DNA of 64,000 bases from UBA8199 sp035358715. GTDB taxonomy: Bacteria; Verrucomicrobiota; Verrucomicrobiia; Limisphaerales; UBA8199. Each line of letters opens with the position of its first letter. Position 1 is the stretch's first letter. Location of the stretch: assembly GCA_035358715.1 (NCBI GenBank), contig DAOPPX010000001.1:1-64000 (forward strand), in the 5' to 3' direction. Position numbers and translations under genes: made by a program. Shown one piece after another: positions 1-8,099 of this stretch. Below the pieces are notes generated by a model. The model was not told the DNA's origin. It saw only the letters and a list, made by a program, of their open reading frames with translations, and searched no databases.

Positions 1-68
1 CAAACTTAACCGGCAGCACAGGTGACTTTTAATTGTCGCTGATGGTGAAGAATAATTGTCGTTGCAGG

Positions 69-145
69 GTCCGCCCCCCGTCCCGCTACCGTAGTACCTC
101 TAACCCGGGGTTAGAGGTACTACGGTAGCGGGACGGGGAGCGGAC
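69..145. repeat. 77-bp near-perfect palindrome
   Basis: Two 38-nt arms (69-106 and 108-145) are reverse complements around position 107 with one mismatch (75/139). The inner 31 bp of each arm are perfect. The palindrome would form a very stable hairpin in DNA or RNA. It lies about 370 bp upstream of the Sel1 gene and has no T-tract, so a simple intrinsic terminator is unlikely. A dispersed palindromic element or a recombination site fits better. No second copy was seen in the window. Confidence 0.9.
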
Positions 146-515
146 GATGAGCGGAGGGTGGGGCGCGGGGGCGGAGAATGGGCGGAAGTGCCGTGCGGAC
201 AGGCGGTTAGCCCAATGCGGGGCGCAAGGGCGCGGATAGGTTCCCGGCGGGGCCTGGCTGGCTTGGGCTGGGGGGAGGCGTCCGGGGCCCGGAGTCGGTG
301 CCGCAGCCCGCTTTGGAGGTGCCGGGAACCGTTGCCGCAGGCCCCCCAAGCCTTGGGAAGTTGCCAGAAATTGAGATGCGCCCGGCTTTCTGGGGCTGGC
401 AATTCCATCCTTGAAATTGGGAAACTTGGCTTTAACTTGAGGGGCAACGAGTTTGAGGCCCGAGGCGGCGCGAGGCCGCCCGGTCTGGAGCAGTTGGCAG
501 AAGAGCACGCGATTC
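146..515. other. no recognisable gene
   Basis: This GC-rich stretch lies between the palindrome and the Sel1 gene. Open frames exist on both strands, but they are proline/arginine/alanine-rich, show no family signature and overlap each other. I see no convincing gene or promoter here. Confidence 0.5.
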
Positions 516-1232
516 ATGCAAAAGAACCGCCGCACGTGGCAGTCCTTTGACGAAATGCGCAAGGCCGCCGAGCAAGGCGATGCGGCAGCGCAGTGTTACC
601 TGGGCATTTGCTACCAAACCGGCCAGGGCGTGCCGCAGGATCACGCCGAAGCGGTCAAGTGGTTCCGCCGGGCCGCCGAGCAGGATGACGACGCGGCGCA
701 ATGCTACCTGGGATTCTGCTACCAGTCCGGCATGGGCGTGCCGCAGGAATACGGGCAGGCCGCCAAGTGGTTCCGCGAAGCTGCCGAGCAGGGCGATCCG
801 GCGGCGCAGTTCAACCTGGGAGTGCTCTACGAGACGGGCCAGGGCGTGCCCCAGAATTACGCCGAAGCCGTCAAATGGTATCATGCCGCCGCCGAGCAGG
901 GCGAGCCGCAGGCGCAATTCAACCTGGGCGTCTTTTACGAGAACGGCCAGGTGGTGCCGCAGAACTATGAGGAGGCTGTTAAGTGGTATCGCCTCGCCGC
1001 CGAGCAGGAATGCGCCCCGGCGCAATGCAACCTCGGCCTCTGCTACGAAACCGGCCGCGGCGTGCCCAAGAGCGTGCGCGAGGCCGTCAAGTGGTTCTGC
1101 CGCGCCGCGCGGGCGGGAGACAAAACCGCCCAGCACAACCTTGGCGTTTATTATGCCTCGCTGGAGGCGGCCGAGGCCGCCGCAGCCGAGGGCGAAACCC
1201 CGGGCGCCGCGGACGGCGAGACGGGGAGATAA
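516..1232 (+). CDS. Sel1-like repeat protein
   Basis: The 238-aa protein consists almost entirely of six 36-residue Sel1/TPR-like repeats (pattern A-A-E-Q-G..A-Q..L-G..Y..G.G-V-P-Q...A-V-K-W), starting near residue 15. Sel1 repeats are alpha-helical solenoids that scaffold protein-protein contacts. The ATG at 516 was chosen because the in-frame TTG further upstream adds non-repeat residues. No signal peptide is visible, so a cytoplasmic location is inferred. The C-terminus is a low-complexity Ala/Glu/Gly tail. The specific partner is unknown. The MBL-fold gene follows 21 bp later, probably on the same transcript. Confidence 0.85.
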   Translation: MQKNRRTWQSFDEMRKAAEQGDAAAQCYLGICYQTGQGVPQDHAEAVKWFRRAAEQDDDAAQCYLGFCYQSGMGVPQEYGQAAKWFREAAEQGDPAAQFNLGVLYETGQGVPQNYAEAVKWYHAAAEQGEPQAQFNLGVFYENGQVVPQNYEEAVKWYRLAAEQECAPAQCNLGLCYETGRGVPKSVREAVKWFCRAARAGDKTAQHNLGVYYASLEAAEAAAAEGETPGAADGETGR

Positions 1233-1253
1233 GTTCCGCGGCTTCAGGGCGTC

Positions 1254-2189
1254 ATGAACAAGACCTCAAGCACTGGCTGCCGGCCTCTCAGCGCGACGCC
1301 AGCGCGGATCAGGTTCTGGGGCGTGCGCGGTTCCATTCCCACCCCCGGCCCGAAGACCGTTCACTACGGCGGCAACACTTCCTGCGTCGAGGTCCGTGCC
1401 GACGGCCAGATTATTATTCTCGACGCCGGCACGGGCCTGCGCCTGCTCGGGCGCCATTTGCTCGCCGAGTTCAAGGATCAGCCGCTCGAATTGACGCTGC
1501 TGCTCACCCACACGCACTGGGACCACATCCAGGGACTGCCGTTCTTCCTGCCGGTCTACAAACCGCAGAACCGCTTGCGCATCCTCGGGTATGAAGGCGC
1601 GCGGCACGGTCTGGAGGTGGTGCTGGCCGGCCAGATGGCTACCCCGTTTTTCCCGATCGGCCTGCGCGAGGTGCCCGCCAATGTTCGCATCCGCGAACTC
1701 CAGCGGATGCGCTTCCGGATCGGGCCGGTCCGCGTGCGAACCGGCGCGGCCAATCATCCCGGCAAGTGCTTCGGCTACCGCCTGTTCACCTCCGGCGGCT
1801 CGATAGCTTTCTTCCCGGATAATGAAGTGCGTTTCGCGAGCGCCGCCGCCGCGCCTGGCCGAATCCCGGCACCGGGCGAAAACCAGGCGATGATCAACTT
1901 CCTGCGCGGCACCGACGTGCTGATCATGGACGCGCAATTCGATGCCAACGAATACCGCCGGCACCCCGGCTGGGGCCACGGCTGCGTGGACGCGGTGGTG
2001 GGGCTGGCGCTCCAGGCGGAGGTCAAGTCGCTCTTCCTTTTCCACCACGCCCCCGATCACGACGATGCCAAGGTCTCCCGGATGCTGGCGCACGCCCGCC
2101 GAATCGTCGCCCAGCACAAGGGCAAGCTCCGGGTTCAGGCTGCCCGTGAAGGGATGTCGGTCAAACTCCCTCTTGCGAGTCGGGCTTGA
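1254..2189 (+). CDS. MBL-fold metallohydrolase
   Basis: The 311-aa protein has metallo-beta-lactamase fold signatures. Near the N-terminus is 'RFWGVRGSIPTPGP', typical of the PhnP/phosphodiesterase-like branch, followed by 'YGGNTSC'. The metal-binding motif THTHWDHIQG (HxHxDH) lies near residues 84-91. Later metal ligands are plausible in 'MDAQFD' and 'FHHAPDHDD'. The family hydrolyses phosphodiester or similar bonds with two metal ions; the substrate here cannot be read from sequence. There is no signal peptide. It is probably co-transcribed with the upstream Sel1 gene. Confidence 0.85.
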   Translation: MNKTSSTGCRPLSATPARIRFWGVRGSIPTPGPKTVHYGGNTSCVEVRADGQIIILDAGTGLRLLGRHLLAEFKDQPLELTLLLTHTHWDHIQGLPFFLPVYKPQNRLRILGYEGARHGLEVVLAGQMATPFFPIGLREVPANVRIRELQRMRFRIGPVRVRTGAANHPGKCFGYRLFTSGGSIAFFPDNEVRFASAAAAPGRIPAPGENQAMINFLRGTDVLIMDAQFDANEYRRHPGWGHGCVDAVVGLALQAEVKSLFLFHHAPDHDDAKVSRMLAHARRIVAQHKGKLRVQAAREGMSVKLPLASRA

Positions 2190-2227
2190 GCGGGACTGGC
2201 CGCCGCCGCTAACGGCTCACCGCGCGG

Positions 2228-3262
2228 TTACTGCGGGAAAGTGCGGGCCGCGCCGGGCGGCAAAGGCGGCTGCATCGGGGGATCTGCCGGCGTGGTGGTT
2301 TGCGCCGGGGGAGTCTGGTCCTGGAGCAGTGGGTTGCTGCCCGGCAGCGGCGGCAGGTCGCCGCGCTCTATTGCCGCTTTGTTCTTCAGTGCGTAGGCAG
2401 CCTCGCGAATTGCCGCTTCTTCCGGCGTTGTTGGTTCCGGCGGCCAGTTCTTTTGCCGCGTGGTGCCTCCCAGAACCGCAGTCGCGCCGGGCAAAGACAC
2501 CGTGCCCGCCGCCGCATCGCCCGCCACTGCGCCTGCGGTCGCGTTCGGAGTGGAAAGAACCGCCGGCGCCCCGCCGTACGACACGGACGGGTTGACCCCG
2601 CCGTAGGTGCTTGCCGTAGCCGTCCTGCTCGAATAGCGGCCGGACGAGACTGACGCCCCGGTCGGACCCAGGCGCATCGGGCGCGTGGTCGGTAAACTCT
2701 TGGTCATGCCCCCCGGAACAAAAGAACTCGGCGCCGCACCGGACGGGGCGGGCCTCCCCGCACCGGGCATTCCCACGCCGGGCACCGGCATACCAGGCGG
2801 CATCCCGGGACCGGGCACTTTGCCCGGGGCCGCAGCGGCAGCCACCTTCGCGCCGTTGTTCGTAAAATCGAGGCTCGTGACCGTGCCAAAGTTGTCCACT
2901 TTGACCGTTCGGGCCACGGTGTCAATTTCCAGAACTTCGATCTCCCCCTCGCGCTGGCCCTCGGACAACGTCAACGGGACTTCCTTTGCCGGTTCCGGCG
3001 GCCTGGCAGGCATCGCCACCTTCATCAGCACGCGCTTTTTCCCCCCCATCTCGTAGATGCCAGTGAGAAGAATCTTGGGCGGGGGAGGCTTGTTAGCTTC
3101 CGGGTCGGGCGGCGGCGGGGGAGGTTTCAACGCGAAAACATTCCGGTCCACAATCGCCTGATACGGGTTGTCGCCGGAAGTCTCGTTGCCAATCGCCCGT
3201 GTCACCGTCCAGAACACAAGCGCAGTAAACGCGCACAGTAGCAGTCTTCCACTGTTCGTCAT
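2228..3262 (-). CDS. proline-rich secreted PilP/GspC-like protein
   Basis: The protein has about 344 aa, starting at the ATG at 3262 because this gives a clean N-terminal signal/anchor helix (MTNSGRLLLCAFTALVFW). It continues with 'VDRNVFALKPPPPPP', resembling the 'RNxF' segment at the start of the periplasmic domain of GspC/PilP pilus- and secretion-assembly proteins. A folded region follows (about residues 55-130), then a long Pro/Gly/Ala/Ser-rich tail. I infer an envelope-located protein, possibly a type II secretion or pilus accessory. No other secretion gene is in the window, so the role is uncertain. Convergent with the MBL gene, 38 bp apart. Confidence 0.65.
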   Translation of the reverse strand: MTNSGRLLLCAFTALVFWTVTRAIGNETSGDNPYQAIVDRNVFALKPPPPPPDPEANKPPPPKILLTGIYEMGGKKRVLMKVAMPARPPEPAKEVPLTLSEGQREGEIEVLEIDTVARTVKVDNFGTVTSLDFTNNGAKVAAAAAPGKVPGPGMPPGMPVPGVGMPGAGRPAPSGAAPSSFVPGGMTKSLPTTRPMRLGPTGASVSSGRYSSRTATASTYGGVNPSVSYGGAPAVLSTPNATAGAVAGDAAAGTVSLPGATAVLGGTTRQKNWPPEPTTPEEAAIREAAYALKNKAAIERGDLPPLPGSNPLLQDQTPPAQTTTPADPPMQPPLPPGAARTFPQ

Positions 3263-3758
3263 GATGCAAATATAGCGTCTGGGAGTGGAAACACCACTGC
3301 AATATTTAAGTTGCGGCGAATGTGCAACCGGCACCAAACCGGCAACGCCGCGCCCGGCGGCGCGGACCGGTCCATTCCATGACGATGCAAAGCGTCGGAT
3401 CAATTTACAGTCATTCGCCAACCCTCGTCAGTGCCGCAAACGCGCTGCCAAATCACTACCAAAGCGCCACTTAGATAATTACGATGTCAGCTGCTGCGCG
3501 AAGCCGCCCTGAAATCCGTCGGCATTGTTTACACTCCTAATGCCAGTTTGCACTATGCTTCGAGGCTTCTATGCACCGCAAGCCGCTGCCAATATGGCTC
3601 TTATGATTTTGGCATGGCCTTCTGGCATTCACAATGCTTATGGTGACTTGAACACTGGGCAAATCCGGAAGCGGCGTGTGCTCTCCAACGGGAAGCGCAG
3701 GATGATGCCACGCGGCCTCAGGCCTGCGATACTGCCCTGCCGGCAACATCGGTAGAAC
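3263..3758. other. no recognisable gene
   Basis: About 500 bp separate the secreted protein gene from the small ORF at 3759. Only short overlapping frames without family signatures are present. It lies at the edge of the mobile-element debris and may itself be degenerate sequence. Confidence 0.45.
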
Positions 3759-3965
3759 GTGAACGCGACGACACACTATACAGTTCAGCACGACGGGGCG
3801 GCGTGGACCGTCGCGGGCGCGGGCGGCGAAGTTATCTGCTACTGCGAGCACTGGAGCAATGCGCATTCAGTGGCTGATGCTTTGGAGATGCGATGGCGCG
3901 CAAGGCATGCCTGGAGACTCGATATCCCCCCGACGCACGAACGATTTGACGAGTTACTGGACTAA
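3759..3965 (+). CDS. small hypothetical protein
   Basis: A possible 68-aa protein starting with GTG at 3759. The sequence (for example 'HDGAAWTVAGAGGEVICYCEH') looks like a folded small domain rather than random translation, but I do not recognise a family. It runs into the transposase remnant on the opposite strand and could be a fragment. Support is weak. Confidence 0.3.
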   Translation: MNATTHYTVQHDGAAWTVAGAGGEVICYCEHWSNAHSVADALEMRWRARHAWRLDIPPTHERFDELLD

Positions 3966-4215
3966 CCCCGGCCTCCGCAACCGACTTCCCCTCGAACCAT
4001 CCCCCACCAGCCAACCTTCCGTTGACACTGATTTGCAGCCTCCTCTGTCGTCCGCTCTGGACCAGGCGCGCCGCGATCAGCGAGAACCAGCGCCCTCCGC
4101 CCGTGCTCTCCACATGCCGGCCCGGTTCGAGCAGCCCCAGGAACAAATGCCACAGGTTGTAACGCAAAAGCCCCAGCCGTGCGACCAAGGCGGTCGCGGG
4201 GCGCTTGGTGGCCGC
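3962..4215 (-). pseudogene. transposase C-terminal remnant (IS4/IS1380-like)
   Basis: Reading leftward, the frame encodes 'LGLLRYNLWHLFLGLLEPGR' followed by 'LIAARLVQSGRQRRLQISVNG'. This is the hydrophobic/basic end of DDE transposases of the IS4/IS1380 type. The catalytic DDE core is missing: upstream sequence is out of frame and unrelated. Only the last ~80 residues remain, so this is a dead relic of an insertion sequence. It marks the left side of the debris zone. Confidence 0.6.
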
Positions 4216-4468
4216 AGGAACAACCCGCGTTAATTGCTCCGTGCCCGGAGTTCCTGGCTTGGCAAATAGCTGCCATTACCGCAGTGGCAGGCTGCTACGG
4301 CCGAAGGAGGGGGCATGGTGAGGGGGGAATTGGACTCGCGTCGTTTCCAGCGGGCCAGGATGTCCGGCGCTACGAGTTTGGGTCGGTCACCGGCTCGGCT
4401 ACATTAATTAGGGTATTGCGAAAATGCCTGCTCAGGTAAAGATGCCGAGTCTGGAGGCTCATGATGTG

Positions 4469-5008
4469 TCAGTGGGTGAGCGGGAAGGCCTTTTGGCGGA
4501 GACTGGTATCAAGCTGGCCGCCGGGGGTGGCGTGGGCGACGAAGACATCGTCGGCCAGGGCGGCGACGAGTTCGTTGCGCCGGGCGGCAAGCTCGGCGGT
4601 GATGCGGGTTTCCTTGTCGGAGAAGAAGGAGAGGATCAGCAGCCGGCCATCTTCCAGGGGCCTGCGCCATTCGGGAGCGATGCGCCTGAGGATGGCCCGG
4701 GCGGGGCAGATGATGACGGGGGGCTCGCCGCGCAGGAGAATGCGGAGGCATTCCTTCTCGACCGGGGAGTGGAAACCACTGATGACGCAGCGCTTGGTGT
4801 CGCGCCATCGCGCGGCCTGGTCGTAGGCGCGGAGGATGACGCTGCCGGGGCAACGGGCGGAACAGAACAGCGCAGTCTTGGGCTGAGCGAGCAGGTCGAG
4901 GTTGCCGAGCGCAGTCAGCTCCGGCGGGGCGTCCGTGCCCAACCGCTGGCACAACCGGACCGGGTAACGGGGATCATCACGGGGGATGACGAGAGGTTGC
5001 GGGGTCAC
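4469..5008 (-). CDS. DprA/SLOG-like protein
   Basis: The 179-aa protein resembles the Rossmann-fold SLOG core of DprA/Smf: an N-terminal stretch with 'YPVRLCQRLGTDAPPELTAL' (the usual DprA entry to the domain), then 'ALFCSARCPGSVILRAYDQA', 'CVISGFHSPVEKECL' and 'IICPARAI'. True DprA loads RecA on single-stranded DNA during transformation. This shorter form lacks the flanking SAM/winged-helix domains and may instead bind a nucleotide or ligand. It ends 'FPLTH' just before a stop. It sits immediately downstream of a restriction-methylase tail, suggesting a former R-M locus. Intact, but possibly orphaned. Confidence 0.6.
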   Translation of the reverse strand: MTPQPLVIPRDDPRYPVRLCQRLGTDAPPELTALGNLDLLAQPKTALFCSARCPGSVILRAYDQAARWRDTKRCVISGFHSPVEKECLRILLRGEPPVIICPARAILRRIAPEWRRPLEDGRLLILSFFSDKETRITAELAARRNELVAALADDVFVAHATPGGQLDTSLRQKAFPLTH

Positions 5009-5089
5009 GGCTGGGGCTCGGGGGGTCTTAGTCCAACCTGGGCACCGCCCGGAGCATGAATTCGTCGAAGCGGGGGAAGCTCACTTCAG

Positions 5090-5221
5090 TCATGGGGTTC
5101 CTTCCTTTTCTTCTTCGGCTTCGGTGTCCCGGCCAAGGCGGTGCTGGATGGCGTGGTTCACGATGAAATCCAGCTCCTCCGCCCTGAACCCGCAACTGCC
5201 CGTTCCGGTATCCCGGCTTAT
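5090..5221 (-). pseudogene. restriction-methylase C-terminal remnant 1
   Basis: About 40 residues in one frame contain 'GFRAEELDFIVNHAIQHRLG' followed by an acidic tail and stop. This closely matches the extreme C-terminus of Eco57I-like type IIG restriction-methylases, where 'YGFTDEELDFIINYDIKYR' is usual. All of the endonuclease, methylase and specificity regions are gone. A second, better-preserved tail of the same type lies at 5766-5940. Confidence 0.6.
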
Positions 5222-5445
5222 TTAGCCGGCAGCGATTTTCTTTGCCGCCGGATGATACCCGCCAGCGCGCGCAATGACTCGTTCACCGCTTCGGCGCTGG
5301 GGAACATTCTCGCCACGTCCGCTTCCAGCACGACCACGTTCGCGCCCTTCGCGTAACGCCGCGCATACTTGCCGCGAACGCCGCGCGAGAAATCATACTC
5401 GCCCCGCAGCTCGGGTTCGGCTGCTTTGTCAGTTGCTTTCTTCAT
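5218..5445 (-). CDS. BrnA-like antitoxin
   Basis: A 75-aa basic protein, starting at the ATG at 5445, which overlaps the end of the toxin gene by 17 nt as expected for a coupled toxin-antitoxin pair. It includes 'YDFSRGVRGKYARRYAKGAN' and a segment near 'FPSAEAVNESLRAL', the pattern of the small antitoxins paired with BrnT toxins. The antitoxin neutralises BrnT by direct binding and usually represses the operon. Here the order is toxin then antitoxin. Confidence 0.8.
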   Translation of the reverse strand: MKKATDKAAEPELRGEYDFSRGVRGKYARRYAKGANVVVLEADVARMFPSAEAVNESLRALAGIIRRQRKSLPAK

Positions 5446-5710
5446 AGCTCTTTCGTTCCCCCCGGCTCGCCCGCCGGGCGCTGATGACGCGGATATTATC
5501 GCCCCGTTCAGTATAAACGACAACCAGCAATTTGCGCTGGTGCGATTGCCCCAGCACGATCGAGCGGTCCTCCGCTTGCGAATGGGCCGGGTCGGGAATC
5601 GTCAGCGACAATGGATCGCCGAAGACGGTTGACGCTTCTTCAAAGCTCACGCCATGCTTGGTGAGGTTTGATTCCGCCTTGCTCTCGTCCCATTCAAAAC
5701 TCAGCGGCAT
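5429..5710 (-). CDS. brnT: BrnT family toxin (ribonuclease)
   Basis: The 93-aa protein carries the full BrnT signature: 'FEWDESKAESNLTKHGVSFE' at the N-terminus, 'VFGDP', a central 'EDRSIVLGQS' strand and 'IRVISARRASRGERKSYE' at the end. BrnT is a RelE-fold ribonuclease that stops growth by cutting RNA. The length matches the family. The partner antitoxin overlaps its 3' end. The pair sits between two restriction-methylase tails, a typical position for an addiction module that has outlived its neighbours. Confidence 0.9.
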   Translation of the reverse strand: MPLSFEWDESKAESNLTKHGVSFEEASTVFGDPLSLTIPDPAHSQAEDRSIVLGQSHQRKLLVVVYTERGDNIRVISARRASRGERKSYEESN

Positions 5711-5765
5711 GGCACAGTCTTGCCTTGTTAGCGTGTCGAAGCCAAGCCGGAATCACCCCAGCAAC

Positions 5766-5940
5766 TCATGCCTCCTCAGTCTCGGTGTTGCGGCCGAGGC
5801 GGTACTTGATGTCGTAGTTCAGGATGAAGTCGAGTTCCTCGTCGGTGAAGCCGTAGTGGCGGGCTAGGGTTTGGTCGATTTGGTCGGCAATCGGTTTGCT
5901 CGCCTTTGGGTAGATGCACTCAACCGTTAGTGTGTCGTGC
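5766..5940 (-). pseudogene. restriction-methylase C-terminal remnant 2
   Basis: The leftward frame reads 'KPIADQIDQTLARHYGFTDE' and 'ELDFILNYDIKYRLGRN' with a short acidic tail and stop. This is the C-terminal end of Eco57I/type IIG-like DNA methylase-restriction proteins. Upstream the frame breaks into the ORF6N fragment, so the catalytic part was removed by deletion. It shares clear similarity with remnant 1 at 5090-5221, so two related R-M genes once stood here or one was duplicated. Confidence 0.65.
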
Positions 5941-6235
5941 TGGCATCGAAGACGACCTTGAACTGGGAGTCGAATTTGGCCTCCAGGGCGGCGAGTTTTC
6001 GGGCGAGGTCGGCGTTGGTGAGAAGCATCTCACGCAAGCGGACAAACGCGCGCATGATGGCAATGTTCACCTGCACAGCGCGGGGGCTGCGAAGGACACT
6101 GGAGAGCATGGCGACGCCCTGCTCGGTGAAGGCGTAGGGGCGGTACGAACGGCCCCGGTGTTTTGGGGAACTCATCACAGTCTGTGATGAGTTCGGCAGT
6201 TCCGCGGTGGCTGGGATCACAGATTGTGACACCAC
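5927..6235 (-). pseudogene. ORF6N-domain (KilA-N-like) fragment
   Basis: Encodes 'PYAFTEQGVAMLSSVLRSPR' and 'VNIAIMRAFVRLREMLLTN', diagnostic for the C-terminal half of ORF6N proteins, phage-type DNA-binding antirepressor-like proteins. The N-terminal ORF6N core is missing. The C-terminus stops abruptly after 'FKVVFDA', where family members normally continue with a conserved tail. A deletion appears to have joined this fragment to the restriction-methylase tail near 5940. Confidence 0.7.
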
Positions 6236-6341
6236 ACGACGGATGCCTTCCGCCTCTGCGGGTGGGCTATTCGCGGTAGTAACGGCGGCGGCGGGGAGAG
6301 GCGTCGCAGGGAAAGGCCTGAAACGTTGGAGGCTGTTAAGA

Positions 6342-6365
6342 TGGAGCGAGCGAAGGGATTCGAAT
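6342..6365 (-). other. tRNA 3'-end fragment (putative attachment site)
   Basis: On the minus strand this is a tRNA 3' end: T-loop TTCGAAT, 3' T-stem CCCTT, acceptor strand CGCTCGC, discriminator T, then CCA. A T73 discriminator with this acceptor suits tRNA-Gly. No D-arm or anticodon arm lies to its right, so it is not a whole tRNA. Integrases often use tRNA 3' ends and leave such a duplicate at the far junction. The orientation predicts the element lies to the right, with the intact tRNA beyond 64 kb. Confidence 0.65.
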
Positions 6366-6537
6366 GCTTGTCAATTCTCATTCTCATTTCGCGAATTCCC
6401 CAGGAAACTGGGCATTTTCCATTTTCTGTTCGGCGCCGATCTCGCAGCCAAGCGCACCCAAACAAACGAAAGCTGGGTCAAACTGTGCCAAAAGCCTGAA
6501 TGCTCCACCCCTGCCATGCCTCGCCTGCTTGTGCGGC

Positions 6538-7452
6538 TCATGGCTCCAGCGCCGTTGCGCCTCTGATTTCTGCGCGGAGGGAGGGAATGAACTTGGCAAT
6601 CTGCCAAGTGGTCGTGCATTCGGAATACAAACCGGCCTGCTGCATGGCCTCGGCGAGCTTCCGGTCGTCGCTGCTGAATTCGGGATGCTCGCGGATGAAT
6701 TGGAGCCGGGCGGCCCGGGCCTGCTTGCCAGTCATCTTGGACAGTGGCGTCCACTGGAAAAGGCTCAGAAGCTCCGCCTTGCCTGCATCGGTGAAAAGCT
6801 CGATGGGGTTTCCTGGCACGGTCTTCCGCAGTTCGGCGCAGAGTAGAACGCGGGCAAATCCTTCCTTCGGGTTATACCACTTGCCCTTTCCGAGCGTGCC
6901 GTCGGGCAAGGGTCTGAAGTCTATGGCTGCCGTATCAACGACGAGCCGACGCTCGGGGCGCCCCCGGTCTTGGGGCGGGAACCAATCGATGTCTACAAGG
7001 AGGCTCCGGCTGAAGGACTCAATGCGGCTAATCTCAAACCCGAGCTGTGCGGCGGCGGGGATAAGCGGCTGACGCGGGGGCAAGCTGCCCTCGGAAAACT
7101 CCACCATACTCCGCAGCTCCGTCAGCACCTCAAAGATGCTCCGAGAGATGGGAAAAGTCTCGTAGAGTCCCACCAGTAGCGACTCAAGAGGAACGAACAT
7201 GCCGGCCTTCGTATGCGCGGCGAAGAGCGGCCGATACGTGAAGTCGCACGGCAGGTTGTCTTCGTGAACGAGAATGTCGGTCAACTTGCACAAATGCGGA
7301 TTCCAGCTTGAGCACTTACGATAGAGCGGGGCCTGGTAGGAACCGTCGGCGCCAGCCATTTCGATTGAGACGCCCAGGGGCACGACTTCGGGCTCGGGCG
7401 CCGGAGGCGGGTTGGCGGGCACGAACAAGGGCCCTATGGTGATCGAGTTCAT
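6538..7452 (-). CDS. hypothetical protein (304 aa)
   Basis: I do not recognise this family. The protein begins at the ATG at 7452 and has a proline-rich N-terminus. Its middle reads like a compact alpha/beta domain ('FEISRIESFSRSLLVDIDWF', 'RLVVDTAAIDF'). A helical, basic C-terminal part follows ('LFQWTPLSKMTGKQARAARL'). There are no membrane segments or catalytic motifs that I can name. It is 8 bp downstream of the next leftward gene (7461-8099) and is probably in the same operon. It is the first gene inside the putative element but does not look like an integrase. Confidence 0.65.
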   Translation of the reverse strand: MNSITIGPLFVPANPPPAPEPEVVPLGVSIEMAGADGSYQAPLYRKCSSWNPHLCKLTDILVHEDNLPCDFTYRPLFAAHTKAGMFVPLESLLVGLYETFPISRSIFEVLTELRSMVEFSEGSLPPRQPLIPAAAQLGFEISRIESFSRSLLVDIDWFPPQDRGRPERRLVVDTAAIDFRPLPDGTLGKGKWYNPKEGFARVLLCAELRKTVPGNPIELFTDAGKAELLSLFQWTPLSKMTGKQARAARLQFIREHPEFSSDDRKLAEAMQQAGLYSECTTTWQIAKFIPSLRAEIRGATALEP

Positions 7453-7460
7453 CTCTGACC

Positions 7461-8099
7461 TTAAACTCCCGGCTCCATGTTGGAGCGGACGGCCACTGCT
7501 GTGTAAAATTTGCGGATTTCGGCTTCCTGCTCCCGGAGCAGCCTGCTTGCATCCACCACGAGCTTGTGGAGACGGTCGTTTTCCTCGGCTGTGACTTTTT
7601 CTTGGCCGCTGTAGAGGCCGCTCAGCCAGCTGTGCAGGTCTCCGACATTTTGGAGGTCTGTGACCTCTTTGGGGCCGTGGTTCAGCATGTGCATGGCATT
7701 TTCGGTAATCTTGGCCATTTCTTGGCGAGCCTCCTCGGCTCGCTTGAAGTGCATCGGCACCTCCTTGCCGGGCAGCGTGTAGCGGATGAACTGGCTGGGG
7801 AGCATGCCGCCCATGATGGGAGGGAGGATGTTGCAGCTGTTGCGCTGTCCCGGGGCCACGCGCAAGACGTGGCCTTTGATGAGTCCGTTGCGTGCCATTT
7901 TCCGCAGGTGGGCGCCGACGGCTGCATCGGACAGGTATTTAAGCTTGTGGACGTGGCTCAGGAAGTCGTCATCGAGAGTGTCGGCGCTGCCGTTCTGCTC
8001 GATGTAGGTGTAGATGTGGCACCACATGTGCAGCGTGGCCTGCTGGCACTTTGCCTGTTGGGTGGCCGGCACCAGCTTGAGGAAATCGTCGGGTTGCAT
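7461..8099 (-). CDS. hypothetical protein, possible winged-helix
   Basis: A 212-aa protein; the ATG at 8099 was chosen because the upstream extension falls in the decayed KAP ATPase. Residues about 45-75 ('KYLSDAAVGAHLRKMARNGL', then a short hairpin) have the spacing of a winged-helix DNA-binding domain. The C-terminal 90 residues are mostly helical with a coiled-coil-like stretch ('ENDRLHKLVVDASRLLREQE'). Function unknown. Coupled with the 304-aa gene downstream. These two may be survivors of a multi-gene system whose ATPase (8100-8367) is broken. Confidence 0.6.
   Translation of the reverse strand: MQPDDFLKLVPATQQAKCQQATLHMWCHIYTYIEQNGSADTLDDDFLSHVHKLKYLSDAAVGAHLRKMARNGLIKGHVLRVAPGQRNSCNILPPIMGGMLPSQFIRYTLPGKEVPMHFKRAEEARQEMAKITENAMHMLNHGPKEVTDLQNVGDLHSWLSGLYSGQEKVTAEENDRLHKLVVDASRLLREQEAEIRKFYTAVAVRSNMEPGV

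Noticed and set aside
6538..8099. Integrase expected next to the attachment site
   Set aside because: Neither protein shows tyrosine- or serine-recombinase motifs; the integrase may lie at the other end.
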